Source: CAZEHO01 sp964511945
GTDB lineage: Bacteria; Actinomycetota; Acidimicrobiia; Spongiisociales; UBA11373
DNA: 42,875 bases
Assembly: GCA_964511945.1 (NCBI GenBank)
Contig: CAZEHO010000026.1
Coordinates: forward strand, 1-42,875
Direction of reading: 5' to 3'
In this document: in pieces, positions 8,481 to 16,814 of the stretch
How positions within the stretch are numbered: position 1 is the first letter of the stretch
Layout of the letters: each line of letters opens with the position of its first letter
Position numbers and translations under genes: made by a program
The notes under the pieces: model-generated
What the model saw: only the letters and a program-made list of their open reading frames with translations
Told to the model about the DNA's origin: nothing
Database searches by the model: none

Positions 8481-9050
8481 ATGGCCGATCGAGCCACGTT
8501 TGAAGCCGACATCATGGAGTTTGTGCCGCAGCTGTATTCAGCTGCGATGCGAATGACGCGCAACCCCACCGATGCCGAGGATGTGCTGCAGGAGGCGCTG
8601 CTCAAGGCCTATCGGGGGTATCACACCTTCACCGCGGGGACCAACCTCAAGGCCTGGCTGTACCGGATCCTGACGAACACGTACATCAACTCCTACCGCA
8701 AGCAGAGCCGGCGACCGTCCGAGGTCGAACTCGGGGAGTTGGAGGACTTCTACCTCTATAAGCGGCTCGGTGATCCCGACAGTTCGGGTGCCACTCGCAG
8801 CGCCGAGGAAGAAGCCCTCGACCAGTTCGTCGACACGGACATTCGGGGAGCCATCGAAGCGCTGCCCGACAACTTCCGGCTGCCGGTTCTTCTCGCCGAT
8901 GTCGAGGGATTCTCCTACAAGGAGATCGCCGACATCATGGACGTGCCGATCGGCACCGTGATGTCGCGACTGCACAGGGGAAGAAAAGCGCTCCAGCGCA
9001 CGTTGTGGAGGATTGCCGAAGAACGCGGGATCACGGGGTCGTCCTCATGA
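8481..9050 (+). CDS. sigR: ECF RNA polymerase sigma factor, SigR/SigH type
   Basis: 189 residues with sigma region 2 at about 8-75 (motif NPTDAEDVLQEALLKAY, then FTAGTNLKAWLYRILTN) and region 4 at about 120-180 (FSYKEIADIMDVPIGTVMSRLHRGR). These match the SigR/SigH group, which responds to disulfide stress in actinobacteria. ATG 8481 is chosen because GAGGTGGGG lies upstream and the protein starts where the family usually does. An extension to 8340 would run into the divergent tRNA. The stop overlaps the next start as ATGA, placing it in one unit with its zinc anti-sigma. I found no convincing SigR-type promoter upstream. Confidence 0.93.
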   Translation: MADRATFEADIMEFVPQLYSAAMRMTRNPTDAEDVLQEALLKAYRGYHTFTAGTNLKAWLYRILTNTYINSYRKQSRRPSEVELGELEDFYLYKRLGDPDSSGATRSAEEEALDQFVDTDIRGAIEALPDNFRLPVLLADVEGFSYKEIADIMDVPIGTVMSRLHRGRKALQRTLWRIAEERGITGSSS

Positions 9051-9286
9051 GCCACAACTGTGAAAAGACTCAGGCTGAGGTGTACCTCTACCTCGACAAC
9101 GAGCTCACAATGTGGAGACGGTTTCGCATCTGGTGGCATCTGCGGAGATGCCCACCGTGTGGCGACGGCTTCACCTTTGAGGAGAAGCTCAAGCGGCGGA
9201 TCCGTGACGATTGTGTTGAGGAACCTCCCCGGGAACTCTACGACCGCCTGCGGACGTTCCTCCGAGAAGAGGAGACCGACGACTAG
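9047..9286 (+). CDS. rsrA: Zinc-binding anti-sigma factor, RsrA-like
   Basis: 79 residues. The zinc anti-sigma (ZAS) signature is present as HLRRCPPC (H-x3-C-x2-C), with an additional upstream Cys at residue 5 in the position of the redox-active partner Cys of RsrA. In the family, oxidation forms a disulfide, expels zinc and releases the sigma factor. The start ATG (9047) overlaps the sigR stop by ATGA, the typical coupled arrangement. The length is slightly shorter than RsrA of Streptomyces (about 105 residues). Confidence 0.9.
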   Translation: MSHNCEKTQAEVYLYLDNELTMWRRFRIWWHLRRCPPCGDGFTFEEKLKRRIRDDCVEEPPRELYDRLRTFLREEETDD

Positions 9287-9312
9287 GCACCGGCCCGGTG
9301 GGAGGGACCGAC

Positions 9313-9504
9313 ATGGCGGACACGCTCAAGGGAAACAAGATCCTCGGGACCACCCGGGCTCCCAAGGTTCACGACACCGATCGGGTCTGCGTTCGCGAGG
9401 GCTGCACGACCAAGCTGTCGCGCTACAACAAGCGAGAGCACTGCTACGCCCATGCTCCGACTCGCTTCCCCCGCCTCCGCGGCAGGGTCGTTCCCGAGTC
9501 GTAG
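9313..9504 (+). CDS. Small Cys/His zinc-finger-like protein
   Basis: 63 residues. A compact Cys/His cluster (CVREGCTTKLSRYN then CYAHAP) could bind one zinc ion. The rest is basic. ATG 9313 is preceded by GGGAGGG at 9300-9306. It lies 26 bases after rsrA and probably belongs to the same transcript, so a role in or alongside the thiol-stress response is possible. The function is not known to me. Confidence 0.75.
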   Translation: MADTLKGNKILGTTRAPKVHDTDRVCVREGCTTKLSRYNKREHCYAHAPTRFPRLRGRVVPES

Positions 9505-9559
9505 CCCGGTTCGGCGGCTGGCCCCCCTCACGGCGCCGGCGGCGGTATGCTCCGCCCCC

Positions 9560-9823
9560 GTGAAGCGTTCCTCTGCCCTCATCATCCTGCTGCTCTTGGT
9601 AGCGGTGCTCACCATCGGGTTGGTTCCGCTCGCGGCCGCCCAGGAGGGCGGGGTCATCGAACCGGCCGTCGTCATCTCTGATGATGCCGGTGATACCGAA
9701 GATCCGGCCTGGACCTTCCGGTACCTGGTCCCGACGGTCCTGGCTACCTCGGCCGTCGTGCTGGGGCTCACCGTCTTGCTCTACGGGGTGCGGCTCCGAG
9801 GCCGCTACCGGGTCGTGAGGTGA
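9560..9823 (+). CDS. Small exported or membrane protein
   Basis: 87 residues from GTG 9560. It has an N-terminal signal-like helix (about 5-30, ending LAAAQEGG), a short acidic middle (DDAGDTEDP) and a C-terminal TM helix (about 54-76) followed by a basic tail (RLRGRYRVVR). The topology would be a short extracellular segment between two helices, or a one-TM protein if the signal is cleaved. The stop overlaps the next gene as GTGA. The family is unknown to me. Confidence 0.65.
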   Translation: MKRSSALIILLLLVAVLTIGLVPLAAAQEGGVIEPAVVISDDAGDTEDPAWTFRYLVPTVLATSAVVLGLTVLLYGVRLRGRYRVVR

Positions 9824-10857
9824 GCACCTTCCATCGGCGCACCGCGTTGCAGGTCGCCGGTCGGATGTCGGGTTCTTATCCCCTTGAGGGCACCTACCAC
9901 GACGCCATCTTCGCCAGGCAAGCTCCCGGACTCGTCGAGCGGGCCGCCGAGCTGGCTTCAGCCGAGACCGGGCTGTCGTGGGTCGGGGAGCCGACCGTCG
10001 CGGTCGTTACGCGACGCCAATGGGCTGAGGCAAACATCGGCTTCTTTGCCGGTCTGCTGCGGCCGGTCGAGGAGAAGCTGCAGAGATCCGGCGGGACCGG
10101 ACTCGGACGCCGGCTGATGAACCGTTTTGTCGGTGCCGAGATCGGAGCCCTCCTCGGGGTTCTGTCCCGCAGGGTGCTCGGCCAATACGAGCTGGTGCTG
10201 CCGTCGGAGAACGAAACGAACGGCGACACCATCATGTTCGTCGGCGCCAATGTGTTGCAGATGGAGCGCCAGCACGAATTCCGTCCATCGGAATTCCGGT
10301 TCTGGGTTGCGCTGCACGAGTGCACCCATCGGCTGCAGTTCACCGCGGTGCCCTGGCTTCGCCCCTACTTCATGGACCTCGTCGAGGGGTTGGTTCGCGA
10401 GACGAATCCGGAAGAAGGTCGGATGCAGCGGGTTGCCGGCGAGATGCGGGAGGCTGCTCGCAGCGGACGGCCGGTGATCGATGAGTCGGGACTGATGGGC
10501 CTCTTCGCCTCCCATGAGCAGCGCCGCATGATCGACGACGTGCAGGCCCTGATGTCGTTGCTGGAAGGTCACGGACACGTCGTGATGGATCGGATCGGGT
10601 CGCGCCACCTGGTCGGTCAGCACCGTATGTCCCGCGTGCTCAAGGCGCAGCGCAAGGACCCGCGGATGGCCGCCTTTCTCCGCCTCACCGGCCTCGAGAT
10701 GAAGATGCGCCAATATGAATGGGGCGAACGGTTCATTCACGCCGTCGAGCGCCGTGCCGGCTTCGAGGCCCTCAATCGGGTCTGGGACGGTCCCGAACAA
10801 CTCCCCACCCTCGCCGAGATCAGGAAGCCCGAGAGATGGCTGGAGCGGGTGCGCTGA
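9820..10857 (+). CDS. Zincin_2 (DUF2342) putative zinc metalloprotease
   Basis: 345 residues, about the usual length of this actinobacterial family, which is often annotated as F420-biosynthesis-associated although no proven role supports that. The zincin HExxH motif is seen as HECTH at 166-170 (ALHECTHRLQF). The GTG start at 9820 overlaps the previous stop and the 3' end overlaps tilS by 22 bases. The location immediately before tilS and hpt is conserved in many actinobacteria. No signal peptide is visible, so it is probably cytoplasmic. Confidence 0.88.
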   Translation: MSTFHRRTALQVAGRMSGSYPLEGTYHDAIFARQAPGLVERAAELASAETGLSWVGEPTVAVVTRRQWAEANIGFFAGLLRPVEEKLQRSGGTGLGRRLMNRFVGAEIGALLGVLSRRVLGQYELVLPSENETNGDTIMFVGANVLQMERQHEFRPSEFRFWVALHECTHRLQFTAVPWLRPYFMDLVEGLVRETNPEEGRMQRVAGEMREAARSGRPVIDESGLMGLFASHEQRRMIDDVQALMSLLEGHGHVVMDRIGSRHLVGQHRMSRVLKAQRKDPRMAAFLRLTGLEMKMRQYEWGERFIHAVERRAGFEALNRVWDGPEQLPTLAEIRKPERWLERVR

Positions 10858-12146
10858 GCGGCCTTCGTTCTGAATTGATCGCAGCGGTCGACGACGCCCT
10901 GCCCGAACTGCCCTGTGTTGTCGCCCTGAGCGGCGGGGCCGACTCCGCGGTGTGCGCCTGGGCCGTTCAGGCTGCCGGCCGCGCGATCCAGGCGGTGTCG
11001 ATCGACCATGGGCTGCCGGGCTCAGCGCGGCTCATGGAAGCGGCCGCCGGCATCGCCGGCGCGCTCGGGATAGAACACGCGGTGGTCCCGGCTGCAGCTA
11101 CCGGTCCGACCGAGGACGCCCTGCGGGTCGCTCGCTATGCCGCGCTCGAGAACGCTGCGGATCCGGATGAAGTGATCGTCCTCGGGCACACCGCAGATGA
11201 TCAGGTGGAAACGGTGCTCGCCCACCTTCTCCGTGGAAGCGGCGCCGCCGGTGGAGCCGGGATGCCGTCGGAGCGGGGGGTGTTCCACCGTCCCCTGCTG
11301 GGTTTCCGGCGTACCGACCTCCGGGCGATTGCGGAGGCAGAAGAACTCCCGTTCGCCGACGATCCCGCGAACACCGACAAGACCCACCTCCGCAATCGGA
11401 TTCGGCACGATGTGCTGCCGCTGCTGCGCAAGGCGGTGAACCCGGGAGTCGACGAGGCGATCCTGCGTACCGCCCGGCACCTCCGGGCCGACGAGGTGTG
11501 GCTCGACGAGCGGGCCGCGGCAGTTCCGCTGCGCGACGTCGGGCCTGAGGTCTGGGTGCCGGTGGCGGCCCTGCTGACCGCGTCACCGGCCGTCGCCGCC
11601 CGCGCCGCGCGGCGGGCACTGCGCCGGATGTTGGATCCCTACCCGGGTTCCGAGACCGACGTCGTCAACGTGTTGCGGGTTGCCGCCGGTGGGGCCCCGG
11701 CGTTGCCGCTGGCCGGCGATCACCTGGTGACCCGGCAAGGACCGTATCTGGCGCTCCATCCCACCGGCGCCGCCCCGCTTCCCGATGCTCGGTCTCTCTC
11801 CGTGCCGGGGGTTGCGGTTTTCGGGCGCTGGGTGATAGAGGCGCGCGCCGGGCGGCCCGATGTTGCTCCAGTCGGACGCAGGTCGGCCGTCGTCGGGAAT
11901 CGCGGTGATTCGCTGCTGCGGATCCGCGCAGCCGTGGAGGGTGATCGGCTCGGCATCCGAGGCGGCACCAAACCGGTATTCGACGTGCTGTACGAGGCCG
12001 GGATTCCGGCACGGCTTCGACCCGGGTGGCCGGTTGTGGAGGCCGGTGGAAGAATGATCTGGGTCGCCGGCATCCGGCCCGCCGCAGATGCGGCACCGTC
12101 CGGGGATGACGCGGTGATGACGTTGCGCCTGAAGGAGGCCTCGTGA
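10836..12146 (+). CDS. tilS: tRNA(Ile)-lysidine synthase
   Basis: 436 residues. The N-terminal PP-loop motif SGGADS (32-37) and downstream features of the N-type ATP pyrophosphatase fold (HTADDQVETVL, then RNRIRHDVLP) are clear. The enzyme converts C34 of tRNA-Ile(CAU) to lysidine using ATP and lysine, allowing AUA decoding. A C-terminal TilS-type domain follows (around 330-430). ATG 10836 lies inside the zincin gene, and the 3' end overlaps hpt by GTGA, so translation of the three genes is probably coupled. Confidence 0.94.
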   Translation: MAGAGALSGLRSELIAAVDDALPELPCVVALSGGADSAVCAWAVQAAGRAIQAVSIDHGLPGSARLMEAAAGIAGALGIEHAVVPAAATGPTEDALRVARYAALENAADPDEVIVLGHTADDQVETVLAHLLRGSGAAGGAGMPSERGVFHRPLLGFRRTDLRAIAEAEELPFADDPANTDKTHLRNRIRHDVLPLLRKAVNPGVDEAILRTARHLRADEVWLDERAAAVPLRDVGPEVWVPVAALLTASPAVAARAARRALRRMLDPYPGSETDVVNVLRVAAGGAPALPLAGDHLVTRQGPYLALHPTGAAPLPDARSLSVPGVAVFGRWVIEARAGRPDVAPVGRRSAVVGNRGDSLLRIRAAVEGDRLGIRGGTKPVFDVLYEAGIPARLRPGWPVVEAGGRMIWVAGIRPAADAAPSGDDAVMTLRLKEAS

Positions 12147-12673
12147 GAGTCGGCCATGTTCTTGTCAGCGAGGAGCAGATCGCTGCCCGACTCGCCGAGA
12201 TGGGCGCCGAGATCACGGAGGACTATCGGGGCAAGGACCTGTTGCTGGTGGCCGTGCTCAAGGGCGCCTTCATGGTGATGGCCGACCTCTCTCGCCACAT
12301 CAAATTGCCGCTGGAGATCGATTTCATGGCCACCTCCTCGTACGGGGCGGCGACACAGACCTCCGGTGTGGTCCGGATCCTCAAGGACCTCGACGGCGAA
12401 ATCGCCGGACGCCACGTTCTGATCGTCGAGGACATCATCGACTCCGGGCTCACGCTCGACTACCTGAAGCGCAACCTGGAGGTGCGGGGCCCGGCGTCGG
12501 TTGAGATCGCAGCCCTGCTGGTCAAGACCGACCTGCAGCAGGTCCCGATCGACTGCCGCTACGTGGGATTTGAGATCCCTCCCGACTTCGTGGTCGGCTA
12601 CGGCCTGGACCTCATCGGGCGATACCGCAATCTGCCCTACGTGGGCGTGATGGTCGAAGAAGACGAGGACTGA
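12143..12673 (+). CDS. hpt: Hypoxanthine phosphoribosyltransferase
   Basis: 176 residues from a GTG that overlaps the tilS stop. The PRPP-binding motif VLIVEDIIDSG is at about 92-102. An LLLVAVLKGAFMV segment and a C-terminal FVVGYGLD (purine-binding region) are also present. It salvages hypoxanthine and guanine to IMP and GMP. The adjacency tilS-hpt-ftsH is widespread in Gram-positive bacteria. The stop codon lies inside a strong hairpin, so the unit appears to end here. Confidence 0.95.
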   Translation: MRVGHVLVSEEQIAARLAEMGAEITEDYRGKDLLLVAVLKGAFMVMADLSRHIKLPLEIDFMATSSYGAATQTSGVVRILKDLDGEIAGRHVLIVEDIIDSGLTLDYLKRNLEVRGPASVEIAALLVKTDLQQVPIDCRYVGFEIPPDFVVGYGLDLIGRYRNLPYVGVMVEEDED

Positions 12674-12689
12674 GCTGAGCTCAGTCCTC
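12665..12689 (+). terminator. Hairpin terminator overlapping the hpt stop
   Basis: A perfect 11-bp stem (GAGGACTGAGC at 12665-12675 with 12679-12689) has a 3-base loop. It includes the hpt stop codon at 12671-12673. The remaining gap to ftsH (12690-12877) holds two close copies of AACTGGAT and probably the ftsH promoter, but I could not fix its -35 and -10 boxes. Confidence 0.75.
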
Positions 12690-12877
12690 AAAGGCACCGG
12701 GAACTGGATCCAACTGGATGGATCTGTTCAATCCGGTTTCGAGCTCCGGGGTCCCGGCTCCTGTCCTCAAGGCGTGCGCAGATTGACCGACCAGTTCACC
12801 GACGTTGTTCTCGCCTCGGCGTACGGTGAGGACCTCGATACCATGACCGAGCGTCGTAACCCCCCGCGGAGGCACGA

Positions 12878-14803
12878 GTGAGCCGTACGGTCCGAACCGT
12901 CTTGATCTACCTCGTGGTGATCACCGTTGCGATCACCGCGGTCAACGCGTTCGTCAGCAGCGCCACCGCACCCGAAAAGTTGGGGCTCGACGAACTGCAG
13001 GGCCGCATTTCCTCCGGGCAGGTCGAGTCCGTCACCATCAAGCAGAAGTCCAACGTGATCGAAGGTGAGCTGATTCCGGGGGCACTCCCGAATGGGGCCA
13101 CCCGGTTCACCACCAACTATCCCGAGGGGTATGAAGGCGACCTGACCGCCTTGCTCCTCGAGCACGGCATCACCATCGAGACCGACTCGGAGAACCCGTC
13201 GATCTTCCAGTGGTTCCTGAGCACGATCCTCCCCTACATCCTCATCTTCGGTGTCTTCATCTTCATCCTCATGCAGATGCAGGGCGGCGGAAACCGGGTG
13301 ATGCAGTTCGGCAAGTCGAAGGCGAAGCAGGTCACCAAGGACACGCCCAAGGTCACATTCACGGACGTCGCCGGCCTCGACGAAGCGGTCGAGGAACTCC
13401 AGGAGATCAAGGACTTCCTCAGCCGTCCCCAGAAGTTCCGGGCGATGGGGGCCAAGATCCCGAAGGGAGTGCTGCTGTTCGGTCCTCCAGGGACCGGCAA
13501 GACGCTGCTCGCCCGAGCCGTTGCTGGTGAGGCCGGGGTCCCCTTCTTCTCGATTTCCGGGTCCGACTTCGTCGAGATGTTTGTCGGCGTCGGCGCCAGC
13601 CGGGTGCGCGACTTGTTCGAACAGGCGAAGGCTCAGGCTCCGGCGATCATCTTCGTCGATGAGATCGACGCCGTCGGCCGCCATCGCGGTGCAGGACTGG
13701 GCGGCGGTCATGACGAGCGGGAGCAGACCCTGAACCAGTTGCTCGTCGAGATGGACGGATTCGACGCCAATACCGGCGTCATCCTCATCGCCGGTACCAA
13801 CCGGCCCGACATCCTCGATCCGGCACTGCTCCGTCCGGGCCGGTTCGACCGCCAGATCGTCGTCGACCGGCCCGATCTCAAGGGGCGGGAGGCGATCCTG
13901 GAGGTCCATGCCAAAGGCAAGCCGCTGTCGGACGACATTGAGCTGTCCACCCTCGCGCGGCAGACTCCAGGCTTCACCGGGGCCGATCTGGCCAATCTGA
14001 TCAATGAGGCCGCTCTCCTCGCTGCCCGTTTCGGCAAGAGCGAGATCGGCCAGGACGAACTCGAGGAGGCCGTCGATCGCACCATCGCCGGGCCCGAGCG
14101 GCGCAGCATGGTGATGACCGACGAGGACAAGAAGGTCACGGCCTACCACGAGGGTGGCCATGCTCTCGTCGGGTTTGCCCTGCCGAATGCCGATCCGGTC
14201 CACAAGGCCACGATCATTCCTCGAGGCCGGTCACTGGGGCACACCCTTTCGCTGCCCACCGAGGATCGGGTGCACATCCGCCGCAGCGAGATGGTCGACC
14301 GTCTGGCGATGATGCTCGGCGGCCGCACGGCCGAGGAACTGATCTTCGTCGACCCGACCACCGGCGCAGCCGACGACATCAGCAAGGCGACCGATCTCGC
14401 CCGTCGCATGGTGATGGAGTGGGGGATGAGCGACCGGCTCGGACCTATGAAGTACGGCCAGCCCGAAGGACAGGTGTTCCTGGGCCGTGACTATAAGAGT
14501 CATCAGGACTACAGCGACGACGTCGCCTCGATCATCGACGAGGAGATTCGCAAGCTCATCACCCGGGCTCACGACGAGGCGAGGACGATCCTCACCACGC
14601 ACCGGGCCGCCCTGGATCGCCTGGCAGAGGCACTCATCGAGCGGGAGACCCTCGACGAGGAAGAGATCAAGGAGGTGCTCCACGATGTTCACAAGTGGGA
14701 GCATCTGGGCGACGGCTCGATGCGCATCCAGCCGCCCAACGGCCAGTTGGCGGCCGACGGTATCGCCGCGATGAACACCCCGAGCGACGACGAACGAGCG
14801 TAG
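12878..14803 (+). CDS. ftsH: ATP-dependent zinc metalloprotease FtsH
   Basis: 641 residues. Two TM helices (about 8-29 and 111-130) flank an extracytoplasmic FtsH_ext domain. The AAA module has Walker A GPPGTGKT (202-209), Walker B FVDEIDAVGR and the second region of homology with RPGRFDR. The M41 protease motif HEGGH is at 424-428. The membrane hexamer degrades misfolded and short-lived membrane or cytosolic proteins. GTG 12878 is preceded by CGGAGG at 12867-12872. folP starts immediately after the stop, so ftsH leads a unit with the folate genes, as in mycobacteria. Confidence 0.97.
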   Translation: MSRTVRTVLIYLVVITVAITAVNAFVSSATAPEKLGLDELQGRISSGQVESVTIKQKSNVIEGELIPGALPNGATRFTTNYPEGYEGDLTALLLEHGITIETDSENPSIFQWFLSTILPYILIFGVFIFILMQMQGGGNRVMQFGKSKAKQVTKDTPKVTFTDVAGLDEAVEELQEIKDFLSRPQKFRAMGAKIPKGVLLFGPPGTGKTLLARAVAGEAGVPFFSISGSDFVEMFVGVGASRVRDLFEQAKAQAPAIIFVDEIDAVGRHRGAGLGGGHDEREQTLNQLLVEMDGFDANTGVILIAGTNRPDILDPALLRPGRFDRQIVVDRPDLKGREAILEVHAKGKPLSDDIELSTLARQTPGFTGADLANLINEAALLAARFGKSEIGQDELEEAVDRTIAGPERRSMVMTDEDKKVTAYHEGGHALVGFALPNADPVHKATIIPRGRSLGHTLSLPTEDRVHIRRSEMVDRLAMMLGGRTAEELIFVDPTTGAADDISKATDLARRMVMEWGMSDRLGPMKYGQPEGQVFLGRDYKSHQDYSDDVASIIDEEIRKLITRAHDEARTILTTHRAALDRLAEALIERETLDEEEIKEVLHDVHKWEHLGDGSMRIQPPNGQLAADGIAAMNTPSDDERA

Positions 14804-15670
14804 GTGGACGCCCCGGACACGTTTGCACCTTCGGTCTGGAAGGTCGGTGGCCGCACGCTGACCAACGAGGATCACACGCTGGTGATGGGGATCCTCAACG
14901 TCACCCCGGATTCGTTCTCGGACGGCGGTCTCTGGGTCGAAACCCGTTCCGCCATCGAGCACGGGTTGGCGATGGCTGCAGCCGGGGCCGACGTCATCGA
15001 CGTTGGCGGGGAATCCACCCGGCCCGGGTCCGACCCGGTACCCGCCGCCGATGAGATCGAGCGGGTGGCGCCGGTAGTCGCCGCACTCGCCGGTGATGGG
15101 ATCACCGTGTCGATCGACACCTCGAAGGCGGAGGTGGCCGCCGCTGCGCTTGAGGCGGGTGCCTCCATCATCAATGATGTGACGGCCCTGGGCAGTCCGG
15201 AGATGCTGCCGCTCGTCGCCGGTGCCGACTGTGGCCTGGTGCTCATGCACATGCAGGGGACCCCGCGAACGATGCAGGCGGCCCCCCACTACGACGACGT
15301 GACCGCAGAAGTTTCCGCATTCCTCGTGGAGCGTGCCGGGATGGCCGAGAACGCCGGGGTGAGCCGTGATCGCATCTGCATCGACCCCGGCATCGGGTTT
15401 GGGAAGCTGCTCGAGCACAACCTCACGCTGCTGGCCGACCTCCGGGAACTGTCCGGGACGGGCTATCCGGTGCTGGTCGGCGCTTCTCGCAAATCGTTCC
15501 TGACAGGCCTCTTGGGCGATCTCCCGGCTGCAGATCGGGATGTTCCCAGCACCGCCGCTCAAGTGATGGCCATCGCCGGGGGAGCGATGGCGATTCGAGT
15601 GCACGAAGTGGTCACCGGACTACACACAGCGCGCGTTGCCGACGCTATCGTGAGAGCGGCAGAGAGGTAA
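14804..15670 (+). CDS. folP: Dihydropteroate synthase
   Basis: 288 residues. DHPS signatures are MGILNVTPDSFSDGG and GGESTRPG, with DTSKAEV and the IDPGIGFGK loop further on. It condenses 6-hydroxymethyl-dihydropterin diphosphate with p-aminobenzoate in folate synthesis. The GTG start is the codon directly following the ftsH TAG. The usual actinobacterial neighbours folE (before) and folB (after) are absent from this window, although folK is present at 16167. Confidence 0.95.
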   Translation: MDAPDTFAPSVWKVGGRTLTNEDHTLVMGILNVTPDSFSDGGLWVETRSAIEHGLAMAAAGADVIDVGGESTRPGSDPVPAADEIERVAPVVAALAGDGITVSIDTSKAEVAAAALEAGASIINDVTALGSPEMLPLVAGADCGLVLMHMQGTPRTMQAAPHYDDVTAEVSAFLVERAGMAENAGVSRDRICIDPGIGFGKLLEHNLTLLADLRELSGTGYPVLVGASRKSFLTGLLGDLPAADRDVPSTAAQVMAIAGGAMAIRVHEVVTGLHTARVADAIVRAAER

Positions 15671-15679
15671 GGAACACCC

Positions 15680-16159
15680 ATGATGACGGGCCTGGAGCCA
15701 CGAGGCTTCACCTGGGTGATTTCCGGCCGCCTAGCGGTGTCAGAGAGAATCGGGGGCTACGGATTCCAGCACCGGCGGGTGAGGCGCGAAGAGGAGATCG
15801 CTTGGCTTGCCGGCCGTGGCGTCACGGCCGTATTGTCGCTGCTCGACGGGAATCAGAACATCGGTGCGTACAGCGTCGCCGACCTGTCGGCCCACCATGA
15901 ACCGCTCACCGATACCGAGCCTGAGACGGTGCTCCGCATCCTCGGGATCATGCACGACATCCTTGCCGACCCCACAGCAGTGCTCCTCGTACATCGGGAT
16001 ACGATCGACGACCCGGTTTCCGGCATCCTTGCTGCGTATCTGGTCTTCGCCGATCTCGTCGAGGATCCGATCGTTGCCACCGCCGCGATCCAGGAGATCC
16101 TCCGCCGCCCGCTGGGTCCTGAGGCCCGCGGGATGATCCCGCAGACCGCCGGAGCCTGA
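15680..16159 (+). CDS. Degenerate protein-tyrosine-phosphatase-fold protein in the folB position
   Basis: 159 residues. The layout resembles a dual-specificity phosphatase: an aromatic start with GRLAVSERIGG, then EEEIAWLAGRGVTAVLSLL, a PLTDTEPET segment, and a loop VLLVHRDTIDDPVSGILAAYLV (split here at residues 102-122) in the place of the catalytic P-loop. In active enzymes this loop is HCxxxxxR. Here the Cys position (106) is Arg and the Arg position (112) is Pro, so phosphatase activity is not expected. AAGGAA precedes ATG 15680. It sits between folP and folK, where folB is common. The fold assignment comes from pattern matching and is moderately sure. It may be a binding or scaffold protein. 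Confidence 0.7.
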   Translation: MMTGLEPRGFTWVISGRLAVSERIGGYGFQHRRVRREEEIAWLAGRGVTAVLSLLDGNQNIGAYSVADLSAHHEPLTDTEPETVLRILGIMHDILADPTAVLLVHRDTIDDPVSGILAAYLVFADLVEDPIVATAAIQEILRRPLGPEARGMIPQTAGA

Positions 16160-16166
16160 GCCGGTC

Positions 16167-16673
16167 GTGACCACCAGTGCCATCGGCCTGGGATCCAATC
16201 TGGGGGAGCGGATCTCCCATCTCTCAGATGCCGTCGGAGCACTCGGTGATCTCGGCCATCTGATGGCGGTGTCATCTCTTTTCGAGACGGCCGCTGTCGG
16301 TGGTCCACCTCAGGGGGACTACCTCAACGCCGTTGTCGTCGTGACCACCGGCCGTTCCGCCCGAGGCTTGCTCGATCAGTTGCTCGAGGTCGAACGACGG
16401 GCCGGGCGAGTACGTCAGGAGCGATGGGGCCCGCGCACTCTCGATCTCGATCTCCTGATCCACGGGGGCGAATCCCACAACGAACCCGGCCTCACCGTTC
16501 CCCACCCGCACCTGGGGGAGCGTCGGTTCGTGCTCGAACCACTGGCGGAGGTGTGGCCGGAGCCGGCACTGCCGGATGGGCGGGATCTGGCGGTCCTGCT
16601 GGGGCGGGTGGGGGATCAGGAGGTGCGCAGGGTCGCTGGGCGCGGGTGGTGGAAAGCAGTCGGTAGGGAATAG
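16167..16673 (+). CDS. folK: 6-hydroxymethyl-7,8-dihydropterin pyrophosphokinase
   Basis: 168 residues. The start (AIGLGSNLGERISHL) and the HPPK signature RWGPRTLDLDLLIH are intact, and VPHPHLGERRFVLEPL follows as expected. The enzyme transfers pyrophosphate from ATP to the pterin used by FolP. GTG 16167 lies 7 bases after the preceding gene. The last 30 residues are Gly/Arg-rich and vary in the family. Confidence 0.94.
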   Translation: MTTSAIGLGSNLGERISHLSDAVGALGDLGHLMAVSSLFETAAVGGPPQGDYLNAVVVVTTGRSARGLLDQLLEVERRAGRVRQERWGPRTLDLDLLIHGGESHNEPGLTVPHPHLGERRFVLEPLAEVWPEPALPDGRDLAVLLGRVGDQEVRRVAGRGWWKAVGRE

Positions 16674-16703
16674 GTTGCGGGTGGGGGCCGGATGCGCGTT
16701 GTC

Positions 16704-16720
16704 GTCGGGCTATTCCCGAC
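16704..16720 (+). terminator. Possible weak terminator after folK
   Basis: A 6-bp stem (GTCGGG with CCCGAC) has a 5-base loop, 30 bases after the folK stop. The 140-base gap to the next gene has no ORF with coding character. The stem is short, so read-through is likely. Confidence 0.35.
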
Positions 16721-16814
16721 CGCCGACTGCCTGCCGTCCCCGGTTCCGGATCTCGCGCTCGCCCGCTAGCTTTTGGCAAGCACCGGTACCCAACGCGGAC
16801 TGGAGGCAATCATC

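Noticed and set aside
12767..14203. Minus-strand ORF of 478 residues opposite ftsH
   Set aside because: Antisense shadow of ftsH. The plus strand encodes complete FtsH with Walker and HEGGH motifs.
14231..15604. Minus-strand ORF of 457 residues opposite ftsH/folP
   Set aside because: Antisense shadow; the plus strand encodes two well-supported proteins.
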